Origin: CAVVAE01 sp963746185
GTDB taxonomy: Bacteria; Actinomycetota; Actinomycetes; Propionibacteriales; Nocardioidaceae
Assembly (NCBI GenBank): GCA_963746185.1
Contig: CAVVAE010000001.1
Location: 186,001 to 250,000 of the forward strand
Reading direction: 5' to 3'
Length of the DNA: 64,000 bases
The notes below the pieces were generated by a model, which had not been told where the DNA came from, did no database searches, and saw only the letters and a list, made by a program, of their open reading frames with translations. This document shows, piece after piece, positions 15,319 through 23,247 of this stretch; the stretch's first letter is position 1; every line of letters begins with the position of its first letter. Position numbers and translations under genes: made by a program.

Positions 15319-16236
15319 ATGGACGAGAGGGTAGCGCAGGTCAGGCGCTTCAACCGGGTGGTCACGCAGCGGGTCGGTGCACTCGCCGACCGGTACCTTG
15401 CACGTGACCGATCGCTGGGCGAGGCCCGGCTGCTGTGGGAGATCGGCGTCGATGGTCGCGATGTGCGGTCGCTGAGAACCGATCTCGACCTCGACTCCGG
15501 GTACGTGAGTCGGCTGCTCAGGTCGCTGGAAGACGGTGGCCTGGTCACAGTCGGGACGAAGGAGTCCGACAAGCGGGTGCGCATCGCGCGGCTGACGCGC
15601 ACCGGCAAGGCAGAGCGCGCCCTCTTGGACCGCCGCAGCGACGAGTTGGCGTCGTCCTTCCTCGAGCACCTCAGTGAGAAGCAATGCGCGCGCCTCGTGG
15701 AAGCGATGGCCGAGGTCGAACATCTCCTGACCGCGGCGATGGTCAGCGTCGTACCCCTCGATCCCGCCCACCCGCACGCCCGTCACTGCGTGGACGAGTA
15801 CTTCTCCGAGCTCGACCGCCGCTTCGACACGGGGTTCGACCCGAGTCGCAGCATTCCCGCCGACGACGAGGAACTGCGTCCGCCAGCTGGCCTGCTCGTG
15901 GTGGCCTCGCTGCGGTCGGTCCCGATCGGCTGCGGCGCGCTTAAGTTCCACGACCACGAGCCTGCCGAGATCAAGCGCATGTGGGTTGCTGAGTCGGCAC
16001 GCGGTTTGGGAGTGGGCCGTCGACTGCTGGCCGAGCTCGAGAACCAGGCGGCTGACCACGGGGTCAGTCGTGTCAGGCTCGAAACGAACCAAGCACTCAA
16101 GGAAGCGATTTCCCTGTATCGCTCGGCCGGCTACGCCGAGGTTGCCCCGTTCAACGACGAGCCCTACGCACACCATTGGTTCGAGAAGGATCTGCGTCCT
16201 GGCTCAGCTTCACCCTCTCCTGCACGAAGCGCTTGA
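15319..16236 (+). CDS. MarR-family regulator fused to a GNAT acetyltransferase
   Basis: 305 residues from the ATG at 15319, preferred over an in-frame ATG 51 bases upstream because the promoter and operator lie between them. Residues 1-145 form a MarR winged helix (SLGEARLLWEI, LDLDSGYVSRLLRSLEDGGLV, the wing KESDKRVRIARLTRTGKAE). Residues about 155-300 are a GNAT domain with the acetyl-CoA loop VAESARGLGVGRRLLAELE and IKRMWV strand. Such fusions are known in actinobacteria. Their acetyl acceptors are mostly unknown. The operator at its own start codon suggests autoregulation that may respond to the GNAT ligand. Confidence 0.9.
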   Translation: MDERVAQVRRFNRVVTQRVGALADRYLARDRSLGEARLLWEIGVDGRDVRSLRTDLDLDSGYVSRLLRSLEDGGLVTVGTKESDKRVRIARLTRTGKAERALLDRRSDELASSFLEHLSEKQCARLVEAMAEVEHLLTAAMVSVVPLDPAHPHARHCVDEYFSELDRRFDTGFDPSRSIPADDEELRPPAGLLVVASLRSVPIGCGALKFHDHEPAEIKRMWVAESARGLGVGRRLLAELENQAADHGVSRVRLETNQALKEAISLYRSAGYAEVAPFNDEPYAHHWFEKDLRPGSASPSPARSA

Positions 16237-16261
16237 CGGACTGGCAGGAGAGAGGTTTACT
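16233..16261 (+). promoter_or_regulatory. Candidate promoter (TTGACG, 17-base spacer, TTTACT) of the SOS cassette
   Basis: TTGACG 16233-16238 overlaps the stop codon of the MarR-GNAT gene; TTTACT is at 16256-16261. The predicted start near 16268 falls at the left edge of the SOS box, the arrangement expected of a LexA-repressed promoter. Confidence 0.5.
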
Positions 16262-16269
16262 GGTGACAT

Positions 16270-16285
16270 TCGAACAGATGTTCGA
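16270..16285. promoter_or_regulatory. SOS box TCGAACAGATGTTCGA (LexA operator)
   Basis: A perfect match to the actinobacterial LexA consensus TCGAAC-N4-GTTCGA. It lies about 140 bases upstream of the DUF6504 gene that leads into dnaE2. It predicts induction of DUF6504, dnaE2, the methyltransferase gene and dinB by DNA damage through RecA-driven LexA cleavage. Confidence 0.9.
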
Positions 16286-16426
16286 ACACCTCGGATGATG
16301 TTTCGCGGCTCATCCGATGAGGCGGATCGCTGCGGCGAGGGTGGCTTCGACCCCCATCCTCGCCGGGCGGCCGCCGGGTCGAGCCAGGAGTCCTATGGTT
16401 CCAGCCGGTGGGAGGCAGCACGCCAG

Positions 16427-16858
16427 ATGCGCATGTACGACGAACCCATCGAGGTCCGGCGCGGCCTCGTCGCAGGACAGGAAGCACCCGAGCAGTTCAT
16501 CTGGCGTGACCGGCTCTGGGTGGTCCGCGACATCATCTCCCACTGGGTGGAGACCGGCGCCTGGTGGGAGCAGTCCGGCATCGCCGCACTGCTCGGTGTC
16601 GGAGTCGGCAGCGCTGACCGGGCAGACAGGTCCGGTGGAGCAGGTTCACCGATCGAGGACGCTGCTCCCGATGACTCCATCCGGCTCGGTGCCGACCTCC
16701 TGGGGGAGCGCGACGTGTGGCGGGTCGAAGCAGGCCGTGGTCGGAGCCGGTCCAGGCGCACCAAGCCTGACTCTGACGCTGAATCCACATACGGAGTGTT
16801 CGACCTTGCCTTTGACTGGACCGAGGGCCGCTGGCAACTCATCCGATGCATGGACTGA
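16427..16858 (+). CDS. DUF6504 family protein preceding dnaE2
   Basis: 143 residues from ATG 16427 (a second in-frame ATG follows at 16433); GGAGG lies 12 bases upstream. The opening YDEPIEVRRG and the Trp-rich segment FIWRDRLWVVRDIISHWVETGAWW resemble the small protein encoded before dnaE2 in many actinobacteria, which I know as DUF6504. The middle part (about 60-110) is low-complexity and probably disordered; the end FDLAFDWTEGRWQLIRCMD is a beta hairpin. Function unknown. Twelve bases separate it from dnaE2 and it sits directly behind the SOS box, so a role in damage-induced synthesis is likely but unproven. Confidence 0.75.
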   Translation: MRMYDEPIEVRRGLVAGQEAPEQFIWRDRLWVVRDIISHWVETGAWWEQSGIAALLGVGVGSADRADRSGGAGSPIEDAAPDDSIRLGADLLGERDVWRVEAGRGRSRSRRTKPDSDAESTYGVFDLAFDWTEGRWQLIRCMD

Positions 16859-16870
16859 GGGGCCGCCTCG

Positions 16871-19800
16871 ATGGATCCCTTCGTCCACCTCCATGTCGCC
16901 TCCGGCTACTCACTGAAGTACGGCGCCTCGTCCCCGCGGCGTCTGGTCCAACGTGCCGTCGAGTCCGAGATGGACACGTTGGCGCTGACCGACCGCGACG
17001 GGGTCTACGGTGCCGTCCGGTTCGCCAAGGCGTGCATGAGCGGGGGAGTGCGCCCGATCCTGGGGGTCGACCTCGCGATCGAACCGTCGGGGCTGCTTGG
17101 CCCCAGTGCTCCCGTGCTCGATCGTCAGCGGGTCCCGATGAGCTCGGTCATGCTCCCCGCGAGGTCGGCCGCGTCTGCGGGAGGCGGCGCCGACACCCGC
17201 CGGGCCGGCCGGTCCCGCCTCTCACCGGCCCGCGGTGGCAGCTACCGCGAACCTGCGCTTCCCCGGGTCACCTTGCTCGCCGGCAGCAAGGCCGGCTGGG
17301 CCGCGTTGTGCCGGCTCATCTCGGCCACCCACCTCCGAGGTGAGCGCGGCACGCCGGTCACCACCCAACAGCTCATCGCCGAGCATCTCGCGGGTCTCTC
17401 CGGTGATCACGATCTGCTGGTCATGCTCGGTCCAGCGTCTGAGCTCGGCTGGGCTGCCACGTTACGGCGTGACGATCTAGCCCGGGCGGTGCTGACGTCA
17501 TGGCAGGGCATCACTCACTCCAACGACCTGCTCATCGAAGTGGTCTCACACCGCATAGCAGGCTCAGGTCCTGGGTCGAGCTCACACGCCGCCCGGATGG
17601 CTGGCCTCGCCACCTCGCGTGGTCACAGCGTCGTCCTCACCAACGCGGTGCGCTACGCCGATCGCAGTGACGCGCCCGCCGTCGACATCCTCGACGCCGT
17701 ACGACGGCTGGTTCCGCTCGACGTCCGCCATATCGACCGGGCGAACGCCGAAGGCTTCGTGAAGTCCGGCAAGGAGATGGCCGACATCGCCGACGAGATC
17801 TGTCGGTTGGCCGGCTTCGGCCACCGTGAGGCCGACCGGTTGGTGGCGCGCACCCGACAGATCGCCGACCGACTCGCCCTCGACCCCCGGGCCGACCTCG
17901 GTCTCGGCGAGGTCCACTTCCCGGAATTTGAAGTCAGCAGCGGGACCTCCGGCGGTCGAGCTTGTCGAGACCCCTCAGGGATTTCGACAGGCTCAATCAC
18001 CGGGGCTGGGGATGCGGCGTTGCGGGCCAGGTGCGAGGCGGGGATCGGGCGGCGCTACGCCCCCGACCAGCACGCCGCGGTCAGCCGACGCCTTGCCGAC
18101 GAGCTCGGAGTGATCGCCCAGCTTGGCTATGCGTCGTACTTCCTCACCGTCGCCGACGTCGTCGAGCTCATCGGCGAGATGGGGGTCAGGGCGGCGGCCC
18201 GTGGATCGGGTGCGGGCAGCCTCGTCAACTACTTGCTCGGCGTCTCCGGTGTCGACCCGATCCGCTACGGCCTGCTGATGGAGCGCTTCCTCTCTCCCTT
18301 ACGACAGGCGCTGCCTGACATCGACATCGATGTCGAGTCCGCACGCCGCACCGAGGTCTACGAGCGGATCCTCGACCGCTACACCGGTAACCGTTGTGCC
18401 TGTGTATCGATGATGGACAGCTACCGGGTCCGGCACGCGATCCGCGACGTCGGCGCTGCCCTGGGCATGCCCCCGGGTGAGATCGACTCGATCGCCAAGG
18501 CGTTCCCGCACATCCGCGCCAAGGACGCGCGTACGGCGCTGCGGGAGCTGCCTGAGCTGCGGGCGTCGGGGCTCGGTGAGGAGCGGCTCGACGTGCTCTT
18601 CCGGCTGGTCGAGAAGCTCGACGGGTTGCCCCGCCACATCGCCGTCCACCCCTGCGGGGTGCTGCTCTCCGACAACACGCTGCTCGACCGCACTCCGGTT
18701 GAAGCGAGCTACCTCGGTTTCCCGATGAGCCAGTTCGACAAGGACGACGTCGAAGACCTCGGGCTGCTCAAGCTCGACGTCCTCGGCATTCGCATGCAGT
18801 CGGCGATGGCTCATGCCACCGAGGAGGTACGCCGCGTCGACGGCATCGACATCGACATCGACGACGAGGCGCAGGCTCCGCGTGACGACCCAGCGACGTA
18901 CGCCCTGATCCAGAGCACGAAGACGCTCGGGATGTTCCAGATCGAGTCACCGGGTCAGCGCGAGCTCGTCGGCAAGTTCGGACCCGAGACGTTCGACGAC
19001 ATCATCATCGACATCTCGCTGTTCCGTCCCGGCCCGGTCAAGAGCGACATGGTGGTGCCGTTCCTGCGCGCCAGGCAGGGTTGGAGCAACGCGGAGTACA
19101 TCCATCCTGACCTCGAGCCGGTGCTCGGCCAGACCTGCGGGGTCGTCGTCTTCCACGAGCAGGTGGTCGAGATGATCGCGGTGCTCACTGGCTGCACCCT
19201 GGCCGAGGCCGACGAGGCGCGGCGGGCGCTCGGTGACCACGAGGGCAAGCACGACACGAAGCGCTGGTTCTTCCCGCGGGCGCTGGGGCGCGGCTACTCC
19301 ACCTTCGTCGTGCAGCAGTGCTGGAAGGTGCTCGAGGCGTTCGCGTCGTTCGGGTTCTGCAAAGCCCATGCGGCCGCGTTCGCTCTCCCGACGTTCCAGT
19401 CCGCCTGGTTGAAGACCCATCACACTGCGGCCTTCCTTGCCGGGGTGCTGACCCACGATCCTGGGATGTACCCCAAGCGGCTGATCCTCGATGACGCTCG
19501 CCAGTTCGGGATCACCGTGCTGCCGCTCGACGTCAACTCCTCCGACGACGTCTACCGGGTGGAAAAGATCCCGCTGATTGAGCCTGTCGAAATCAAGGAT
19601 TCGCCGATTGAGCCCGTCGAAATCCCTGAGGGGTCTCGACAAGCTCGACCGCCGGAGGGCTCGGCGATTGAGCCCGTCGAAATCCCTGAGGGGTCTCGAC
19701 AAGCTCGACCGCCGGAGGGCTCGCTGATTGAGCCTGTCGAAATCAAGAGCCTCGGCGCCGGCTATGGGATCAGGTTGAGCTTGGCCGATGTGAAGGGGAT

Positions 19801-20986
19801 CAGCGACGCAGAGGTGGCGCGCATCATGGCGTCCCGGCCCTACCAGTCACTCACCGACCTCTGGCAACGGGCCAGACCGTCCCGACCAGTTGCTGAACGC
19901 CTGGTGCTCGCGGGTGGACTCGACACCCTCTACGGCATCGGTTCGCCCGTGCCCGTACGCCGCCGGGGCACCGTCACTCGCCGAGACCTGCTGCTTCAAG
20001 TGGCGGAGCTCGACCGATGGAGCCGGGCCACCGACAAGGCTGTCCGTGCCGCCTCGTCGTCGCAGTCCCGGTCCCGGGCCAGGATCGCCGCCTCCCGCTC
20101 AACCCAACCCATCTCGGGGAGCAACGACCCGAAGGTGCTGGCGGCCGCCCAATCGCAGGCGGCCAACCCGGTCGAGCCCGTCACTGCCGTCCAGCTCACT
20201 CTCGACCTCAACGACACCCCCGCTCTCACCGAGATGTCCGGCCTTCCGGAGATGTCAGGGGGAGAGCGGGTCCGGGCAGAGCTGGAGATCCTCGGTCTCG
20301 ACGTCAGCAGCCATGTCGTCGACTTCTACGGCCCGATGCTGCGCCAGCTCGACGTGACCTGGTCGCGTGACCTGCTCCACCGCCGAAGCCGTTCCGAGCT
20401 GCTCGTGGCCGGAGTCAAGGTCGCCACCCAGACACCACCGATCCGGTCCGGACGGCGGGTCGTCTTCTTGACACTCGACGATGGCACCGGTCCGGTCGAC
20501 GCGACGTTCTTCGAAGATGCTCAAGGACCCTATGCCGCGACGCTGTTCCACTCCTGGCTGCTCGTCGTCCGAGGTGAGCTTCGTCGTACCGGCCCCAAAG
20601 GGGTGTCCCTGCGCGCCACCGGATGTTGGGAACTGCCGACCCTGCATGAGATCTGGCAGCGCGACGGGGTGGCGGGCGTGCATGACTTCATGAGCGAGCC
20701 GCCTCTCGGTTTCAGCGCCGACAGTGTCAGTGGTGAGCAGTCGGTGCACGGGGCAGCCGAGAGTAGGTCCACGCGGCCAGTGATGACGCAACCCCCGAGC
20801 TTCGACGAACCCCACGACCCCAGTGGTGAGCAAGAGACCAAGGCCGGTGGCATGGGCAGACGCCGGGTGCTCGTGCACGCCAGTGGGTTCAAGCAGTCGC
20901 CGTACTCCGACATCCGTCCCGCCGGTGAAGACACCAAGAGCGTCCCCCGAAAGTTGTGGCACCGTTCCCCAGGAAGCGCGGGCTAA
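16871..20986 (+). CDS. dnaE2: Error-prone DNA polymerase III alpha subunit DnaE2, with two in-frame REP-like insertions
   Basis: 1371 residues, clearly longer than most DnaE2 proteins (about 1050-1150). Start ATG has GAGGGG 8 bases before it. The PHP domain begins FVHLHVASGYSLKYGAS but has TDR where exonuclease-type PHP domains have TDH, as usual in DnaE2. The polymerase aspartates are in PDIDIDVES (Asp483, Asp485). A C-terminal OB-fold region follows (GRRVVFLTLDDGTGPVDATFF). Residues about 360-378 and 902-959 are translated palindromic repeats that lie in loops between conserved blocks and are not part of the family. The C-terminus (VLVHASGFKQSPYSDIRPAG) is intact, so the gene is probably functional. 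It should mediate damage-induced mutagenesis. Confidence 0.95.
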   Translation: MDPFVHLHVASGYSLKYGASSPRRLVQRAVESEMDTLALTDRDGVYGAVRFAKACMSGGVRPILGVDLAIEPSGLLGPSAPVLDRQRVPMSSVMLPARSAASAGGGADTRRAGRSRLSPARGGSYREPALPRVTLLAGSKAGWAALCRLISATHLRGERGTPVTTQQLIAEHLAGLSGDHDLLVMLGPASELGWAATLRRDDLARAVLTSWQGITHSNDLLIEVVSHRIAGSGPGSSSHAARMAGLATSRGHSVVLTNAVRYADRSDAPAVDILDAVRRLVPLDVRHIDRANAEGFVKSGKEMADIADEICRLAGFGHREADRLVARTRQIADRLALDPRADLGLGEVHFPEFEVSSGTSGGRACRDPSGISTGSITGAGDAALRARCEAGIGRRYAPDQHAAVSRRLADELGVIAQLGYASYFLTVADVVELIGEMGVRAAARGSGAGSLVNYLLGVSGVDPIRYGLLMERFLSPLRQALPDIDIDVESARRTEVYERILDRYTGNRCACVSMMDSYRVRHAIRDVGAALGMPPGEIDSIAKAFPHIRAKDARTALRELPELRASGLGEERLDVLFRLVEKLDGLPRHIAVHPCGVLLSDNTLLDRTPVEASYLGFPMSQFDKDDVEDLGLLKLDVLGIRMQSAMAHATEEVRRVDGIDIDIDDEAQAPRDDPATYALIQSTKTLGMFQIESPGQRELVGKFGPETFDDIIIDISLFRPGPVKSDMVVPFLRARQGWSNAEYIHPDLEPVLGQTCGVVVFHEQVVEMIAVLTGCTLAEADEARRALGDHEGKHDTKRWFFPRALGRGYSTFVVQQCWKVLEAFASFGFCKAHAAAFALPTFQSAWLKTHHTAAFLAGVLTHDPGMYPKRLILDDARQFGITVLPLDVNSSDDVYRVEKIPLIEPVEIKDSPIEPVEIPEGSRQARPPEGSAIEPVEIPEGSRQARPPEGSLIEPVEIKSLGAGYGIRLSLADVKGISDAEVARIMASRPYQSLTDLWQRARPSRPVAERLVLAGGLDTLYGIGSPVPVRRRGTVTRRDLLLQVAELDRWSRATDKAVRAASSSQSRSRARIAASRSTQPISGSNDPKVLAAAQSQAANPVEPVTAVQLTLDLNDTPALTEMSGLPEMSGGERVRAELEILGLDVSSHVVDFYGPMLRQLDVTWSRDLLHRRSRSELLVAGVKVATQTPPIRSGRRVVFLTLDDGTGPVDATFFEDAQGPYAATLFHSWLLVVRGELRRTGPKGVSLRATGCWELPTLHEIWQRDGVAGVHDFMSEPPLGFSADSVSGEQSVHGAAESRSTRPVMTQPPSFDEPHDPSGEQETKAGGMGRRRVLVHASGFKQSPYSDIRPAGEDTKSVPRKLWHRSPGSAG
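17948..18001. repeat. REP-like palindromic element inside dnaE2 (copy in reverse orientation)
   Basis: Arms GAGCTTGTCGA (17958-17968) and TCGACAGGCTC (17984-17994) flank GACCCCTCAGGGATT-type sequence. The unit is the reverse complement of those at 19606-19725. Translated as about 18 residues (SGGRACRDPSGISTGSIT) between the FPEFEV and ALRARCEAGI blocks. Confidence 0.85.
19574..19747. repeat. Tandem 60-base REP-like repeats inside dnaE2, flanked by half copies
   Basis: Two nearly identical 60-base units occupy 19606-19665 and 19666-19725, each with arms GAGCCCGTCGA and TCGACAAGCTC. A 24-base half unit (opening CTGATTGAGCCTGTCGAA) occurs at both ends, 19574-19597 and 19724-19747. The period is exactly 20 codons, so the insert reads as two copies of IEPVEIPEGSRQARPPEGS plus one residue and leaves the frame open. 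Confidence 0.92.
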
Positions 20987-21053
20987 TGCGTGCCCTAGGG
21001 TTGATTTGCCGAGAGTCGCGATCCCTGCCCTCGACTCGCGAAGGAGGCTGTTC

Positions 21054-21821
21054 GTGGTCGAACCCCGTCGGAGCGCGATTCGGACTGCCGTGGTCTGGGA
21101 TGCGTTGTACGCCGTCTTGCAGTCTCGTCACGACGCCGTCCAGCCCACCCGCCCGCTGCAGGTCATCGACCTCGGCGGTGGCACGGGTGGCCTTGCCGTC
21201 CGGATCGCCGAGCTCGGACACCAGGTGGTCGTCGTCGACCCCAGCCCTGACGCACTGGCGTCACTCGAACGACGAGCCGCCGAAGCTGACGTTGCTGCTC
21301 CGCTCCCAGGATCCGTCAGAGGTGTCCTCGGCGACGCCGCCACCCTGCTCGATGTCGTCGCACCAGGAGAGGCCGACGTGGTGGTCTGCCACGGTGTCCT
21401 CGAGGTGGTCGACGCCCCGGCGCAGGCGCTCCAGGCTGCCGCTACCGCCCTGGCCCCCGGCGGTTCCCTCAGCGTGCTGGCCACGCAACGATCGGCTGCC
21501 GTCTTCGCTCGGGCTGTTGCCGGACATCTCGCCGACGCCCGGACGTTGCTCAACGACCCTGACGGTCGATGGGGAGCCGGCGACCCGATGCCTCATCGCT
21601 TCACGCGAGACGAGCTGGTGGCGCTGCTCGACCAGGCAGGCTTCACCATCGCCGAGATCCACGGCATCCGGGTGTTCACCGACCACATCAGCAGCTCCGC
21701 CGTCGACTCCGAGCCAGGAGCATCCGAAGCCTTGCGGGCACTCGAGGCCGAGGTGGCCAGCCACCCAGACTTCCTGGCCATCGCCACCCAGTTGCATCTG
21801 CTCGCCACCAAATCTGCATAG
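21054..21821 (+). CDS. Class I SAM-dependent methyltransferase
   Basis: 255 residues. The start is the GTG at 21054 because AAGGAGG (21041-21047) lies 6 bases before it; the frame is open further upstream, overlapping dnaE2. Motif I is VIDLGGGTGGLAVRIAELG, motif II VVVVDPSPDALASL, and motif IV ADVVVCHGVLEVV. The post-core part (HRFTRDELVALLDQAGF) matches SmtA-like methyltransferases. The substrate is unknown. It sits between dnaE2 (67-base gap) and dinB (9-base gap) and could be co-induced with them. Confidence 0.88.
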   Translation: MVEPRRSAIRTAVVWDALYAVLQSRHDAVQPTRPLQVIDLGGGTGGLAVRIAELGHQVVVVDPSPDALASLERRAAEADVAAPLPGSVRGVLGDAATLLDVVAPGEADVVVCHGVLEVVDAPAQALQAAATALAPGGSLSVLATQRSAAVFARAVAGHLADARTLLNDPDGRWGAGDPMPHRFTRDELVALLDQAGFTIAEIHGIRVFTDHISSSAVDSEPGASEALRALEAEVASHPDFLAIATQLHLLATKSA

Positions 21822-21830
21822 CCGACGCCG

Positions 21831-23021
21831 ATGAGCGACGCCGGGTGCACGATCATCCACGTCGACATGGACGCGTTCTATGCCGCGGTCGCGATCCGTG
21901 ACCGCCCAGAGCTGAGTGATCTCGCCGTCATCGTCGGTGGTGGAAACCGGGGCGTGGTGTTGTCAGCCACCTACCCTGCCCGGGAGTACGGCGTCCGGTC
22001 TGGGATGCCGATGACCCGTGCCCGCCGGATGTGCCCGCATGCTCTCATCATCAGTCCCGACTTCGACGACGTCACCGCTGTCTCGGCCGCGATCATGGAA
22101 ACCTTCCGGAGCGTGACACCCAAGGTCGAACCGCTCTCGGTGGACGAGGCGTTCCTCGACATCTCAGGTGCGTTACGTCGGTTCGCATCGCCGACCCAGA
22201 TCGGGGAGTACCTCCGGGCGCGGATCGCCGACGAGCAACGGATCACCTGCTCGGTCGGGATCGCTGCCAACACCCAGCTGGCCAAGCTGGCATCTCGCCG
22301 GGCCAAGCCAGACGGGCTGTTCGTCGTACCTGAAGACGAAGCGATCGGGTTCTTGCATCCCCTCGGTGTCGAGGAGCTCTGGGGTGTTGGCGACAAGACC
22401 ACAGCGGCACTCCACCAACTTGGGCTGCGCAGAGTGGGCGACTTGGCGCACACGCCGGTCGGAGTACTGCAGCGGGCGATGGGTCCGATGTCCGGTGCCC
22501 GGCTGCACGCGATGGCCTGGGGTAGCGACGACCGGCAGGTGGTTCCGCGACGGGGACCCGACGAGCCTGAGCACAGCATCGGGTCCGACGAGACATTCCA
22601 CCGCGACACCGATGACGCCACCGTCGTACTCCGGGAGCTGTTGCGGCTCTCGACTAAGGTCGCGTCGCGGATGCGGTCCGCCAACGTGGCCGGACGCACC
22701 ATCACGCTCAAGGTCAGGTTCTCCGACTTCACCACGATCACCCGCTCACGCACGTTGCGCGATGCCACGTTCCTGACGTCGGAGATCTACTCCACCGCGG
22801 CCGACCTGTTCGCGGCGCTCGGACTTGAACGCGCTCGCATCAGGCTGGTCGGGGTGCGAGTCGAAGGCCTCATCGACGCCGCCCGCGCTGCCCGTCAGAT
22901 GGTGCTGGGCGAACGCCCGCACGGATGGGAGGACGCCGAACGGGCCGTCGACCGGGCAGCCAACCGATTCGGGAGCTCGGCTGTGCGGCCGGCGACGCTG
23001 ATCGCGACCTCCCGACAGTGA
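21831..23021 (+). CDS. dinB: DNA polymerase IV (DinB, Y family)
   Basis: 396 residues. The catalytic carboxylates are present: Asp12 in HVDMDAFYAAV and Asp105-Glu106 in LSVDEAFLDISG, so this is an active-type polymerase and not the catalytically dead ImuB. Thumb helix-hairpin-helix is seen in VEELWGVGDKTTAALHQLGL; the little-finger domain starts near 240 and ends with IRLVGVRVEGL. Tyr17 (the steric gate position, DAFYA) is conserved. It follows the methyltransferase gene by 9 bases and probably forms one damage-inducible unit with dnaE2. It may replace ImuB as the partner of DnaE2, which is inference. Confidence 0.94.
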   Translation: MSDAGCTIIHVDMDAFYAAVAIRDRPELSDLAVIVGGGNRGVVLSATYPAREYGVRSGMPMTRARRMCPHALIISPDFDDVTAVSAAIMETFRSVTPKVEPLSVDEAFLDISGALRRFASPTQIGEYLRARIADEQRITCSVGIAANTQLAKLASRRAKPDGLFVVPEDEAIGFLHPLGVEELWGVGDKTTAALHQLGLRRVGDLAHTPVGVLQRAMGPMSGARLHAMAWGSDDRQVVPRRGPDEPEHSIGSDETFHRDTDDATVVLRELLRLSTKVASRMRSANVAGRTITLKVRFSDFTTITRSRTLRDATFLTSEIYSTAADLFAALGLERARIRLVGVRVEGLIDAARAARQMVLGERPHGWEDAERAVDRAANRFGSSAVRPATLIATSRQ

Positions 23022-23163
23022 CCCCGGCAGCCCCGGTCGCGAGCGCGAGGCCGGTCGGTGCGTTTGCCGACGCGTGTCGGAAGACGTACATGTGCGGACG
23101 GCCAGCCGCCAGGCCTGGGCATCAGCTCACGACACCCAGCGGCAGGCCGACCGTCTTTGGCGT

Positions 23164-23189
23164 GCTCCCCGGAACAAGTTCCGGGGAGC
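23164..23189. terminator. Hairpin 1 downstream of dinB
   Basis: GCTCCCCGGAAC (23164-23175) and GTTCCGGGGAGC (23178-23189) are perfect 12-base arms with a two-base centre. It is first of two hairpins between convergent dinB and the L,D-transpeptidase gene. Confidence 0.75.
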
Positions 23190-23194
23190 CCTGA

Positions 23195-23247
23195 GGATTG
23201 AGCTCACGGACGCCAGCGGCAAGCCGCTGGCGTCCTCAGCTCAATCC
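23195..23247. terminator. Hairpin 2, long two-part stem overlapping the L,D-transpeptidase stop codon
   Basis: Inner arms 23208-23220 and 23223-23235 (13 bases) and outer arms GGATTGAGCT 23195-23204 and AGCTCAATCC 23238-23247 (10 bases) form one long stem broken by a small internal loop. The right outer arm covers the stop codon of the convergent gene. It probably serves as the terminator for both strands. Confidence 0.75.

Noticed and set aside
14665..16176. 503-codon version of the YbaK gene
   Set aside because: The upstream 328 codons are antisense to the MarR-GNAT gene and show no domain; the ATG at 15192 matches the family.
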